From Nitrospina sp. LS_NOB (lineage in GTDB: Bacteria > Nitrospinota > Nitrospinia > Nitrospinales > VA-1): a stretch of DNA of 64,000 bases. Shown in pieces: positions 9,151 through 18,460 of the stretch; position 1 is the stretch's first letter, and each line of letters begins with the position of its first letter. Under the pieces are notes generated by a model, which searched no databases, had not been told where the DNA came from, and saw nothing but the letters and a program-made list of their open reading frames with translations. Both the position numbers and the translations under genes were made by a program. The stretch covers positions 1 to 64,000 of the forward strand of contig LFLA01000009.1 in NCBI GenBank assembly GCA_001542995.1, written 5' to 3'.

Positions 9151-10149
9151 TTATCCTTGAAAAGCTTCCTGGGCCTCATTATAGAACTGTTCCCGGCAGT
9201 CCTTATGTCGGGATGAAAAGTGAAAAACTTGAAGCTGTTTAACGCCCGCCTCCCTGGCCAGGGTTCCCGCTTGACGGGATGTGAGATGACAACGCGCCTG
9301 CCCCCGTTCTTCTTCATCGGCCAGAAAGGGGGATTCACAAAAAAAGATATCAGCGGATTTTACTAATTCCACAATCTTCTTTCTATTGCGGTCGTTAAAA
9401 ACCGTGTCCACCACATAACCAATTTTTTGCCCTGGAAAAATCTCTACCAGATTGCTCTTGAGTTGACCCAAGGGAATGTCTTCTGTACGGGAACGCCCCT
9501 TAAACGGTACCGTTATGAGTGCGGATTCCGGATCATCCCTCAATACGCTTTGCTTCAATTCATTCAACCAGGGCCCGGGCTCGGCCTTCATGGACTCCAA
9601 CTTGTCTTTGTCAATATTGACGTGCGGTTTTTCTTCCAGCGCAAACCCCAAACAGGGTACTCGATGCTCCAGTATCGCCGCACGCGCAGAGAAAGCAGAG
9701 TCATCCACGATCAACCCATCTACAAAAGGCTCTTTCCTTTCATCACAGAGTTGAAACCGTTCGATCGCCCGGAAGGTGGCTTTCAGCAAACCGCTCTCTT
9801 GCACTTCAACCACTTCGATGGTGAGCGATTCGGAATACTGTTCAACCAGGTTCCAGGTGAACCCGGCCAGCTTGCCTTTCACGTTTTGAATAATATTTTT
9901 CGGGCCAAAAATGGTCAGAGTTTTTTCGTGGCCAAATAGCGTTCTCAACAATCGGTCAAAACCAATGAAATGGTCAATATGGGTATGGCTGACAAAAACA
10001 TGGGAAACCTTGAGAAGAGTTCCGTTCGACACAGCCGACAAATCGCCCAAGTCAAACAACAGTGCACGCTTTTGCAAAAGAAAATGTACCAGCAGTCCGG
10101 GGTCGCCGAACGGATCATTGATCAAGGCCGGTTGGATTGCCGATTTCAT
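9151..10149 (-). CDS. rnz: Ribonuclease Z-like metallo-beta-lactamase protein
   Basis: A 332-residue MBL-fold enzyme with the SHTHIDH zinc motif near residue 54-60, a later VDT aspartate, and the RNase Z-type block CHLTSRQAGTLAREAGVKQL ending in HFSSRH. Family members process tRNA 3' ends in the cytoplasm. Its start overlaps the prfB stop as ATGA, so the two are co-translated. Sequence identity to canonical RNase Z looks modest and the function could have drifted to another phosphodiesterase activity. Confidence 0.75.
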   Translation of the reverse strand: MKSAIQPALINDPFGDPGLLVHFLLQKRALLFDLGDLSAVSNGTLLKVSHVFVSHTHIDHFIGFDRLLRTLFGHEKTLTIFGPKNIIQNVKGKLAGFTWNLVEQYSESLTIEVVEVQESGLLKATFRAIERFQLCDERKEPFVDGLIVDDSAFSARAAILEHRVPCLGFALEEKPHVNIDKDKLESMKAEPGPWLNELKQSVLRDDPESALITVPFKGRSRTEDIPLGQLKSNLVEIFPGQKIGYVVDTVFNDRNRKKIVELVKSADIFFCESPFLADEEERGQARCHLTSRQAGTLAREAGVKQLQVFHFSSRHKDCREQFYNEAQEAFQG

Positions 10150-11265
10150 TCCTTTCCTGCCTCCTCACCGGTTTTATCGAAACGCAAAAAAGCATTGATA
10201 AACGGTTGCAGATCGCCATCCAGCACCGCATCCACATTACCTGCTTCCACACTCGTCCTCAGGTCTTTGACCAGTTGGTAAGGGTGCAGGACGTAAGAGC
10301 GAATCTGGCTGCCCCACTCAATCTTCTTTTTTTGTTTCTCCATTTCCTTTTTTTCTTCACCCAGTTTTTCCTGTTCCACCTCATAAATGCGGGCTTTCAA
10401 AACCTTGAGGGCCGATGCCTTGTTTTTATGTTGCGACCGTTCATTTTGGCATTGCACCACAATACCTGTCGGCACATGCGTCAGCCTCACCGCCGAATCC
10501 GTGGTGTTCACCCCCTGCCCGCCTGGTCCCGAGGCGCGATAGACATCTATCTTCAAATCTTCTTCCTTGATTTCGACTTCAATCGAATCATCAACTTCAG
10601 GATAAACAAAAACCGACGCGAACGAGGTGTGGCGTCTTTTATTTGAATCGTAGGGAGAAATGCGCACCAGACGATGAACTCCAATTTCCGCTCTTAAATA
10701 TCCAAAAGCATAATCGCCGGAAAATAAAACCGTCGCGCTTTTTATGCCCGCCTCTTCCCCATACTGGGTATCGAGGACTTCCGTCTTATAGCCATTGCGA
10801 TCTCCCCAGCGCAGGTACATCCGCAACAGCATTTCCGCCCAGTCCTGAGATTCTGTACCCCCGGCGCCGGAATTGATGGCCACGAAAGCGTTATTAAAAT
10901 CGGTTTTCCCCGAAAGCATAGCCTTCAATTCGGCCTGTGCCGCCTGTTCGCCCAACCGGGTTAAAGAGGACCGGATATCCTCATCCATAGAAGAGTCTTC
11001 CTCTTCGGCAGAAAGCTCCAGCATTGCCCCCAGGTCTTCTCTCTCTTTTTCCAGGTTTTTCCAGATTTCTATCGAACGTTGCAGGCCGGATCTTTTTTGC
11101 AGAACTTTTTGCGCGGTTTCGTTATCATCCCAGAATCCGGAGCGGGCGGTTTCCGCATCCAGAGACTCAACAGACTTCATATTCTGGTCAACGTCAAAGT
11201 AACCTCCGGAGAAGTCCAACCCTGTCCTCTATACCCTTAAAAGCTTTTGCGAAATCTTCTTGCAT
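10146..11265 (-). CDS. prfB: Peptide chain release factor 2 with programmed +1 frameshift
   Basis: RF2 recognises UGA and UAA and triggers peptidyl-tRNA hydrolysis; GGQ sits in SGPGGQGVNTTDSAVRLTH. The true start is ATG 11265. A 23-codon zero-frame segment ends in TGA (11196-11194), and the main frame resumes by +1 slippage at CTT TGA C. The slip site is preceded by CGGAGG and a 3-nt spacer, the same geometry as in E. coli. RF2 levels are thus autoregulated. The main frame alone, from an internal ATG at 11219, would miss the true N-terminus. The codon-reading tripeptide is SPY where E. coli has SPF. The stop overlaps rnz. Confidence 0.95.
11190..11210 (-). promoter_or_regulatory. prfB programmed frameshift signal
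   Basis: Read on the minus strand: internal Shine-Dalgarno CGGAGG (11208-11203), spacer TTA, slippery CTT (11199-11197), stop TGA (11196-11194) then C. This is the classic RF2 autoregulatory arrangement, in which low RF2 lets the ribosome pause at UGA and slip +1. Confidence 0.93.
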
Positions 11266-11444
11266 CTGAATCTCCCTACTCATTGACATTGCAGGTATTT
11301 TCCTCAATCTCACGCCGAAAAGCAAGCTGGCCCGACTGATTTTGACTGACGTCCTCCCTAAAAGCTGTACCGTTCCTAGGTCTAAAAATCGGTTAAAATC
11401 GGTTTTTTTAAGGGGGGAGGGTCAAAAAGTGGGAACTCTAACTT

Positions 11445-11762
11445 GAAAAATGGTACAACTGACCGGGGCAGGTCAAGCATTCTTTCGGGCTCCTGTGAAA
11501 ATAGCAGGGAAACCATCATCATGCGCGAGTACACCAGAGCAAGAGGGTTTTGCCCCTGGGTGTCCACCCGGCTTTGCAGGAAATATTCACCCTCGCCCTT
11601 AAACCAGAGCTCGCGATGCTCCCCATTCCGGATGACATAAATATCGTTATATCGAGTTTTTTCTCGCGCCAGAACCTTGACCTGAGGTTCCTCCTTTTTT
11701 TCGCTAAATACTAAATAATCGAAACATTCTAAAATCCTAAAAAATTTATCCTTATAGACCAA
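11445..11762 (-). pseudogene. N-terminal fragment of a spermidine-synthase-like protein
   Basis: About the first 95 residues (start ATG 11762) resemble the N-terminal beta domain of polyamine aminopropyltransferase-like proteins: the HRELWFKGEGEYFLQSRVDT block and then YSRMMMVSLLFSQEPERML. The next expected motif, GLGGG for binding decarboxylated SAM, is missing; the frame instead runs through unrelated sequence to a stop at 11382. The gene was probably cut just after PERML. The adjoining DNA (11370-11460) carries a direct repeat AATCGGTT and odd composition that could be a transposon end, though I cannot name one. Confidence 0.55.
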
Positions 11763-11920
11763 GATCTACAGCAAAAAGCGGTTTTCATTTTTCGTAAATA
11801 TGATAAACTTTTATATACCATTAGTGAGTTATTCAACGCATCCAGGCTAAAAACCAAGGGAACCCATACCCTTTCAAAGGGTTATAACCATGCCCCTCAT
11901 ATCATAAAGGAATATCGTCC

Positions 11921-13576
11921 ATGCCGCAAAAAGTTTTAAAACATAAAGTTGGGTTGGAAACGCATGGCTTAAAAAATCTGGAAAAAATTCACTGGAATTT
12001 ATCCACTCCTCAGCTCTACGAACACATCATCAATAACGGAGAAGGACATCTTTCCCATTTAGGGCCTGTGTGCGTAAGCACAGGGGAACATACCGGGCGC
12101 GCTCCCAAAGATAAGTTTATTGTTCAGGAGCCTTCCAGCCAGGAGAACATCTGGTGGGGGAAAGTCAACCGGCCTTTCACGGTGGAACAGTTTGAAGCCC
12201 TGTACTCCAGAGTACTGGCTTATCTTCAGGGAAAAGAAGTTTATGTGCAGGATTGTTGCGCTGGTTCCGATCCCAAGCACCAGACCCATATTCGCGTCAT
12301 CACCGAACAAGCATGGCACAGCCTGTTTGCGAGAAACATGTTTATCCAGATTCGGGATATGGCCAAACTTGAAACTCATGAGCCGGCGTTCACCGTCATT
12401 CAGGTTCCCGGTTTTAAAGCTGTTCCCGCCATTGATGGCACCAATTCAGAAGTTTTCGTTATTGTTGATTTTGGCAAACAGTTGGTTTTGATCGGTGGAA
12501 CGAGTTATGCCGGGGAAATTAAAAAATCCGTTTTCTCTATTTTAAATTACCTGCTGCCGCAAAAACAGTCAGTGTTATCCATGCATTGTTCTGCGAACAT
12601 CAGCAAAAGTGGCGATTCCGCAATATTTTTCGGGCTTTCAGGAACCGGAAAAACCACCTTATCTGCCGATCCTTTGCGCAAGCTAATCGGAGATGACGAA
12701 CATGGCTGGAGTGACCGGGGCGTTTTTAATTTTGAGGGCGGCTGTTACGCCAAGGTGATTCGCCTATCCAAGAAATCTGAACCTGAAATTTATGACTGCA
12801 CGCGACGGTTTGGCACCCTGCTTGAAAATGTGGTTATGGATCATGATACGCGCCGGCTCAATCTTGATGATGCCAGTCTCACGGAGAATACTCGCGCCAG
12901 TTACCCCATCACCCATATTAATAATGCCGTGCTCAGTGGTATGGGCGGTCACCCTAATAACGTGATCATGCTGACCTGCGACGCATATGGGGTCATGCCT
13001 CCGGTTTCCAAGCTCACCCCGGAACAGGCCATGTATCATTTTATCTCAGGCTATACCGCAAAAGTGGCAGGCACCGAAAAAGGCATGAGCCGTGAACCTA
13101 CAGCAATTTTCAGCACCTGTTTTGGCGCTCCATTCATGTCCCTGCACCCTTCCGTTTATGCAGATATGCTGGGTGAAAGGATTTCCAAGCATGGCGTGTC
13201 CTGTTGGTTGGTGAATACCGGATGGACGGGTGGGCCTTATGGGGTCGGACACCGGGTAGAAATCAAATATACCCGGGCCATGATCAAGGCTATTCTCGAA
13301 GGCCAGTTGGATAAGGTGAAAACCCAGGAAGATCCGGTTTTCGGCCTGCATATCCCGCTTAAGGTTAAATCGGTCCCGGATGAAATCCTTCAGCCTAGAA
13401 ACACCTGGAAAAACCCGGAAGCCTACGACGAAAAAGCCCAGGAACTTGCAAACCAATTTATTGAAAATTTCAAAGAATACGAAGACAACGTAGATAAAAA
13501 AATCCTGGATGCCAGTCCAAGGCCGTCCGGGTCGTCAAAAAAACCCAAGGGGAAAATCCATAAATTGAGGAAGTGA
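11921..13576 (+). CDS. pckA: Phosphoenolpyruvate carboxykinase (ATP)
   Basis: A 551-residue ATP-type PEP carboxykinase that interconverts oxaloacetate plus ATP with PEP, CO2 and ADP. The kinase-1a P-loop GLSGTGKTTLSADP is near residues 236-249, with the downstream GDDEHGW metal-binding motif, and the RVITEQAWHSLF and TNSEVFVIVDFG blocks are typical. It ends in a basic Ser/Lys-rich tail of about 25 residues. The ATG follows AAAGGA closely. It stands 48 bp before pdxA on the same strand. Confidence 0.96.
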   Translation: MPQKVLKHKVGLETHGLKNLEKIHWNLSTPQLYEHIINNGEGHLSHLGPVCVSTGEHTGRAPKDKFIVQEPSSQENIWWGKVNRPFTVEQFEALYSRVLAYLQGKEVYVQDCCAGSDPKHQTHIRVITEQAWHSLFARNMFIQIRDMAKLETHEPAFTVIQVPGFKAVPAIDGTNSEVFVIVDFGKQLVLIGGTSYAGEIKKSVFSILNYLLPQKQSVLSMHCSANISKSGDSAIFFGLSGTGKTTLSADPLRKLIGDDEHGWSDRGVFNFEGGCYAKVIRLSKKSEPEIYDCTRRFGTLLENVVMDHDTRRLNLDDASLTENTRASYPITHINNAVLSGMGGHPNNVIMLTCDAYGVMPPVSKLTPEQAMYHFISGYTAKVAGTEKGMSREPTAIFSTCFGAPFMSLHPSVYADMLGERISKHGVSCWLVNTGWTGGPYGVGHRVEIKYTRAMIKAILEGQLDKVKTQEDPVFGLHIPLKVKSVPDEILQPRNTWKNPEAYDEKAQELANQFIENFKEYEDNVDKKILDASPRPSGSSKKPKGKIHKLRK

Positions 13577-13624
13577 TTTTCCTTCAATCCGTGGTATTTT
13601 CGTTCCTGAAATAGAGACATAAAT

Positions 13625-14629
13625 ATGGATTCAACACCTATCATCGCCTTAACAATGGGAGACCCGGCAGGGATCGGGCCTGAAGTCATTGTCAAAGCTT
13701 TCCAGGATGACACCTTGCCGCTACAGTCCCGGGCGGTGGTCATAGGTGATGCGCGCCTGCTCCAGGAAACCGCAAAAAAGTATGCCCCGGAAATTCTGGT
13801 GCACCCTATTGACCGACCCGAAGAAGGCTGGTACCAGACCTGCGCCATTGATGTCATCGACCTCAAGAACGTACCCGAAAATATTCCTGTTGGCAAACCC
13901 AGCGCCGAAGCGGGCCAGGCCAGTTACGAGGCCATTAAAGCCGCCGTAGCTCTGGCACTCGGCGACAAAGTCTCAGCCATCACAACGGCACCCATTAATA
14001 AAAAAAGCCTGCATCTTGCAGGCTATCCGTATCCCGGACATACCGAACTACTGGCCCATCTCACAAATTCCAAACAGGCCGCGCTTATGATGGCGGGCAA
14101 GAGCCTGAGAGTCGTGCTTGTCACCACTCATGTTCCGTTAGGACAGGTCCAACCTCTCATTACCGAAGAAAGGGTGCTCAACACCATTCGCCTGACTCAT
14201 GAATGGCTGACCCGGCATGTGACCGATGTTCCCAATATTGCCGTAACAGGACTCAACCCGCATTGTGGCGATGGAGGAATTTTCGGGCAGGAAGAAACCG
14301 ATTTCATTTTACCCGCATTGAAAACCGTGCAAACGGAAGGTATCCAGGCCAGCGGCCCCTTCTCCGCCGATGCCCTGTTTGGCAGGCCGGGTTCCGAGAA
14401 ATATGACGCGGTGGTCTGCATGTATCACGATCAAGGAATGATCCCGGTAAAAATGGACTCCTCCGGGCAGGGAGTGAACATCACCTTGGGCCTGCCCATT
14501 TTGAGGACCTCCGTAGATCATGGCACCGCATTCGATATTGCGGGAAGAGACAGAGCCTGCCCCGAAAACCTTAAAATGGCTTTGAGGACGGCGGCCCGGT
14601 TGTCGCAATCCACACTCTTCATGAAATGA
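13625..14629 (+). CDS. pdxA: 4-hydroxythreonine-4-phosphate dehydrogenase
   Basis: A 334-residue PdxA, the NAD-dependent oxidation step of the DXP-dependent pyridoxal 5'-phosphate pathway. The N-terminal TMGDPAGIGPEV block, the PYPGHTELLAHL metal-ligand histidine region, GLNPHCGDGG and MYHDQGMIPVK are all present. The stop overlaps the rsmA start by 4 bp (ATGA), and pdxA-rsmA coupling is common in bacteria. Confidence 0.96.
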   Translation: MDSTPIIALTMGDPAGIGPEVIVKAFQDDTLPLQSRAVVIGDARLLQETAKKYAPEILVHPIDRPEEGWYQTCAIDVIDLKNVPENIPVGKPSAEAGQASYEAIKAAVALALGDKVSAITTAPINKKSLHLAGYPYPGHTELLAHLTNSKQAALMMAGKSLRVVLVTTHVPLGQVQPLITEERVLNTIRLTHEWLTRHVTDVPNIAVTGLNPHCGDGGIFGQEETDFILPALKTVQTEGIQASGPFSADALFGRPGSEKYDAVVCMYHDQGMIPVKMDSSGQGVNITLGLPILRTSVDHGTAFDIAGRDRACPENLKMALRTAARLSQSTLFMK

Positions 14630-15414
14630 GGAAGAGGCCACTCGGGCAAAATTTCCTGATCGACCTCAACATCGCTCAGAACATCATCCAGTTGGCCCAA
14701 ATCCAGCCCGGCGAACCAGTGGTTGAAATCGGACCCGGAAAGGGTGTCCTCACCCAACTTCTGATCCACCAAACCGATTCGCTGACCGCCATTGAACTGG
14801 ATCCCCGGCTTTCAAAAAACCTGCAAAACCGTTTTGGAAATAACCCGTCTTTTAAACTGATTGAAGGCGATGCCGCAAAGTTCGATTACGCTTCTCTGGG
14901 AGAAGGACTTAAAGTCGTTTCCAATCTTCCTTATTACGCTGCCACCCATATTATGAAAAAATTGATCCATTTCCGGAATCAAATCCGCTCCATGACATTG
15001 ATGTTACAAAAGGAAGTAGTGGACCGGTTGACGGCCAAACCCGGTCAGCGGGAATACGGCTCGCTCTCCGTCTTTGTACAGTATTATTGCGAGGTTCAAC
15101 GTTTGCTTGAAATTCCCAACACTGCGTTTTCGCCGAAACCAAAAATTGATTCTTCGCTCATCGGTCTAACGCCCCTGCCCCAACCCAAGGTGCAGGTTGA
15201 AAACCCAAAACTATTTTTTAAACTGGTGAACTCCGCATTTTTTCATAAACGGAAAATGCTGAAAAATAATTTAAAAGACTGGGAACATCTTTTTAACCAG
15301 GAAAACGGGCAAGTCCGATTGGCCGGTATTGACCTTAGTCGGAGAGGCGAAACCCTTTCGCTCGAAGATTTCGCAGATATTGCCAACCATGTTCATGCTC
15401 TCACCGCCGCCTAA
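14626..15414 (+). CDS. rsmA: 16S rRNA (adenine1518/1519-N6)-dimethyltransferase
   Basis: A 262-residue KsgA/RsmA that dimethylates two adjacent adenines near the 3' end of 16S rRNA during 30S assembly. It opens with RPLGQNFL, has the SAM-binding EIGPGKGVLTQLL motif and the catalytic NLPYY motif near residue 104. Length and motif order are normal. Translation is probably coupled to pdxA through the ATGA overlap. Confidence 0.96.
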   Translation: MRKRPLGQNFLIDLNIAQNIIQLAQIQPGEPVVEIGPGKGVLTQLLIHQTDSLTAIELDPRLSKNLQNRFGNNPSFKLIEGDAAKFDYASLGEGLKVVSNLPYYAATHIMKKLIHFRNQIRSMTLMLQKEVVDRLTAKPGQREYGSLSVFVQYYCEVQRLLEIPNTAFSPKPKIDSSLIGLTPLPQPKVQVENPKLFFKLVNSAFFHKRKMLKNNLKDWEHLFNQENGQVRLAGIDLSRRGETLSLEDFADIANHVHALTAA

Positions 15415-15501
15415 CCTGACTGATATAATAATTTGATTACGCAGGCACAAAAGGTTAATGATGGTCTCGAAGCGATTAAACTCAATTAGTAAGAGGCAAA
15501 T

Positions 15502-16620
15502 ATGACGGGTGAAAGTAAAAACCTGCAACACATCAAGGTTGAAGGCTTTAAGTCTATAGGCAAACTTGATTTACCCATGGGAAACATCAATATATTGATT
15601 GGTGCAAATGGAGTGGGCAAGACAAACCTGATTTCACTCTTCACTTTCCTGGGTAATTTATCGCAAGGAAAATTACGAAACTATGTGGCAAAAGAAGGGG
15701 GTGCTGAACGTTTCTATCATTTCGGCACGAAACAAACCAATCAGATGATGTTTGACTTGGAGGTGGGAAACAATAGTTACCACGTTGAGTTTTCACCCAA
15801 CCTTGATGACGACTCTTTGGTATTCAACGAAGAATACTGTATGTCCAACCTATCGACAAGGCCATTTAGGCTGTACCCAAAAAAAGGTGAAAGTGGTTTT
15901 GTTTCAGGAGAACGTCCAGATAGTGTACCTGTAATGAAATACACACAAGAGTATCTTGAGCAATGCCGGGTTTACCACTTTCATGACACCAGTAATCAAG
16001 CGCAATTTAAGAAAACCAATAAACTGACTAGTTATCACTATCTCGAAAAAGATGCCACGAATATTGCACCATTTTTATACCACCTGAAAACGAGCCAAAT
16101 AGAAGGTTACAGGCAATCTTATAAATAAATTATTTCTACAATTCAATCGGTTGCACCATTTTTTCACGACTTTTATCTTGAGCCGAGTGGCGAGAAAGGG
16201 AATGAAAGCATCATTCTGCGTTGGACACACATCAAACATGAGAATCCATTTAGTGCCAATGTGCTTTCAGACGGAACCGCTCGCTTTATCTGCCTTGCGG
16301 TTCTATTCTTGCAACCAAATTCCCTTAGGCCAGACACCATCATCCTCAATGAACCGGAACTTGGGCTGCACCCGGCGGCACTGAATATATTGGCAGACAT
16401 TATTCACGCAACCGCCAAAGAAACTCAGGTTATATGTTCTACACAGTCAGTGGCCTTTTCCAATTTATTTGCCCCAGAAGATTTTATTGTTGTCGATGCA
16501 GAAGATGGCGTATCCACTTTTCAGAGGCTTGAAAAGGAATCGCTGAACCAATGGTTAGAAGATTACGGCATGGGAGATATATGGGCCAAGAACCTGATTG
16601 GAGGCCGTCCTAAGTGGTAA
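15502..16620 (+). pseudogene. AAA (AAA15/AAA21-type) ATPase, interrupted by an in-frame TAA
   Basis: An OLD/RecF-like ATPase of the kind found in two-gene phage-defence systems. Walker A is IGANGVGKTNL near residues 33-43. The second half holds the LSDGTARFICLA signature and Walker B TIILNEPELGLHP, and ends in the D-loop/TQSVAFSN region. The single frame 15502-16620 is broken only by TAA at 16126-16128 (SYK-stop-IISTIQSVAPFF); AAA is the likely ancestral codon. The DUF4276 gene overlaps its stop (GTGGTAA). Without readthrough, the N-terminal product lacks Walker B and would be inactive. Confidence 0.8.
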
Positions 16621-16861
16621 GGCTTGCTATATCGGTTGAAGGACTAACCGAAGAACGCTTTATAAAATGGTGATGGTTTCATACCTGCAAGAACGAGGTA
16701 TATATGCTGTTCCAGTAATATTGGGTAAAAATGGGGGCAATGTCTCTTTACCCAGAATCAAAAAAGATTTAAATCCTCTTGCCAATAGCTTTAATAAAGT
16801 TACAACTCTGTACGATTTTTATGGCTTCAAAGCTGAAGGACGATTTGCGTACAGACTTTGA
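16614..16861 (+). pseudogene. DUF4276 (TOPRIM/OLD-like) partner, frameshifted and truncated
   Basis: Starts with GTG at 16614 overlapping the ATPase stop: VVRLAISVEGLTEERFIK, the acidic EG.TE start of DUF4276/TOPRIM-like proteins. At about 16668 one base is lost in an A run (AAAA, five expected), and the native sequence continues one frame over as MVSYLQERGIYAVPVIL, GKNGGNVSLPRIKKDL and TTLYDFYGFK. After about 16835 it is cut and joined to the next remnant. Such proteins are proposed effector nucleases beside AAA ATPases; this copy cannot be functional. Confidence 0.72.
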
Positions 16862-18244
16862 GAATTATATTCGTGAGCCAGGTCGAGCTTCGCAAGATTT
16901 GAAACCAAAACCCAGGCTTACTTTGCGTGAAAGAGACAGCAAATTCTTTACCCAGTATGTGCAAGACCTAAAGTTTAATGAACTTCTGGCACTTGATGCG
17001 GTAGCTTTAGAGAATGAATCTCAGAAAAATATCCGATCAAACGGGAAGCTGATACTAGAGCGCCTTAGCTCCACATTATCTGAGAATCCAGAACAGTTAT
17101 GTGCCTTTGGGAAATTTATTGTGCAGCGCTGTTTTCTGGTTGCGGTTTCGACTCCCAGTCAACAATCAGCCTTTCGTGTCTTTTCCGTGATGAACAGTCG
17201 AGGTCTTGATTTACAACCCACGGATATCATCAAGGCGGAAATTATAGGAAAATTTGGATCAGAAGAAGAGAAAGATGGATATAGCGAGCGTTGGGAAGAT
17301 ATGGAGGTCGAGCTTGGGCGTAGTGGATTTAATGACCTTTTCTCTTATATTCGAATGATATATGCCAAAGAAAAAGCGAAACGAGCACTCCTTGAAGAAT
17401 TTAACAAACATGTGATTAAAGTATCTAATCTAAATAAACTAATCGAAGATATTTTAGAGCCTTACGCAAGTGCATTGGCGATCACTAAAAATGAGAATTA
17501 TGAGGCTTCATCAAACGCTCAGAATGTGAACGGATATTTGAAATGGTTAAACCGTATTGATAATTCGGACTGGATTCCTCCAGCAATCCTTTTTTATCCA
17601 AGCCGGAACATGACCCAGAATATGTCTTGTGGTTTTTCAGAAAATTGGAGCGCCTAGCGGCATTCATGCATGTTTGTGCAAAGAATATCAATGAGCGCAT
17701 AGATCGTTATGGCGGGCTGATTGTTGGGCTGGAAAAAGATCATAATTTTGAATCGCATGTAAACGAGGTAGAACTCACAGAAAGTGAAAAAGAGTCAATG
17801 GCACAAGCGTTAAATGGAAACATATATGAGCTAACGGCGCGTAGGCGTAATTATATTATATTGCGGCTTGATTCTTTTTTGTCAGATGGTGCGGCTTCTT
17901 ATGATTCAAAAATTTTGACCATTGAGCATGTTTTGCCACAGACCGTTGATTCAGAAAGTGAGTGGGCAAAGTTATGGCCGGATGATGAACAACGACAAGC
18001 CTGGGTCCACAGAATTGCTAATTTGGTGCCACTTAATCAAAGAAGGAATTCTCAGGCCAGAAATTTTGATTTTGAAAAGAAGAAAAAGGCCTACTTCTCG
18101 GGGAACAAACAGGTCTCCTCTTATATTTTAACAACAAAAATTTTGACATCGTCAACCTGGACACCTGATCTACTAAAGAAGCGACAAGAAGAACTAATGA
18201 ACGTGATGAAGAAAAATTGGGAGCTTAATAAGGTGACGTCATGA
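16821..18244 (+). pseudogene. DUF262/DUF1524 (GmrSD/RloF-like) nuclease, N-terminus lost and frameshifted
   Basis: From KLKDDLRTDFENYIREPG the sequence follows the DUF262-DUF1524 family, including RVFSVMNSRGLDLQPTDIIKA and the C-terminal HNH-like LTIEHVLPQTV...HRIANLVPLNQRRNSQA. The N-terminal DUF262 part with the DGQQR motif is missing, lost at the junction near 16835. A frameshift near 17600 at a six-T run (seven expected) separates two frames, 16821-17657 and 17627-18244. Related proteins are modification-dependent restriction nucleases. The last codons overlap the next remnant as ATGA. Confidence 0.8.
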
Positions 18245-18297
18245 AACTCCATTTTGAAGACAACCTGGATTATCAACGGGCGGCCATTGAGTCCGTA
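18241..18297 (+). pseudogene. First codons of a type III restriction (Res) subunit
   Basis: ATG at 18241, overlapping the DUF1524 stop, begins MKLHFEDNLDYQRAAIESV, which matches the usual start of type III restriction enzyme Res subunits. Homology ends after about 19 codons and the frame closes soon after. The 5' end of res thus survives where the rest was deleted. The stretch 18300-18460 shows an open frame (with GDPQARRWAARLKTYNP) joined in frame to the next gene, but I cannot assign it. Confidence 0.5.
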
Positions 18298-18460
18298 TCG
18301 ATTTATTCTGCAACCAGGATATTTGCCACATGGAATTTACGGTGACCCGCAAGCCAGAAGATGGGCCGCAAGGCTTAAAACCTACAACCCAATAGATGCC
18401 TTTTTTAAAATCGCTTATTTATGCAACCTAGTATTTAGAAACTCAATTTTTATTTGCAAA

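Noticed and set aside
10137-10646. Plus-strand 169-codon frame within prfB/rnz
   Set aside because: It is antisense to well-supported coding sequence and shows no recognisable domain.
11194-11265. prfB as a pseudogene because of an in-frame TGA
   Set aside because: The stop sits in the canonical RF2 slip site with an internal Shine-Dalgarno, so it is programmed frameshifting.
15420-15531. Minus-strand short frame upstream of the ATPase
   Set aside because: It covers the rsmA end and a spacer, with no start signal or similarity.
7215-16128. Stop-codon reassignment to explain in-frame TAA codons
   Set aside because: TAA, TAG and TGA all end intact core genes in the window, and the interrupted genes also carry frameshifts or truncations.
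18254-18460. N-terminal extension of the cobA-hemD fusion
   Set aside because: The extra 69 codons include the tail of the deleted restriction gene region and are unlike the methyltransferase start, which fits ATG 18461.
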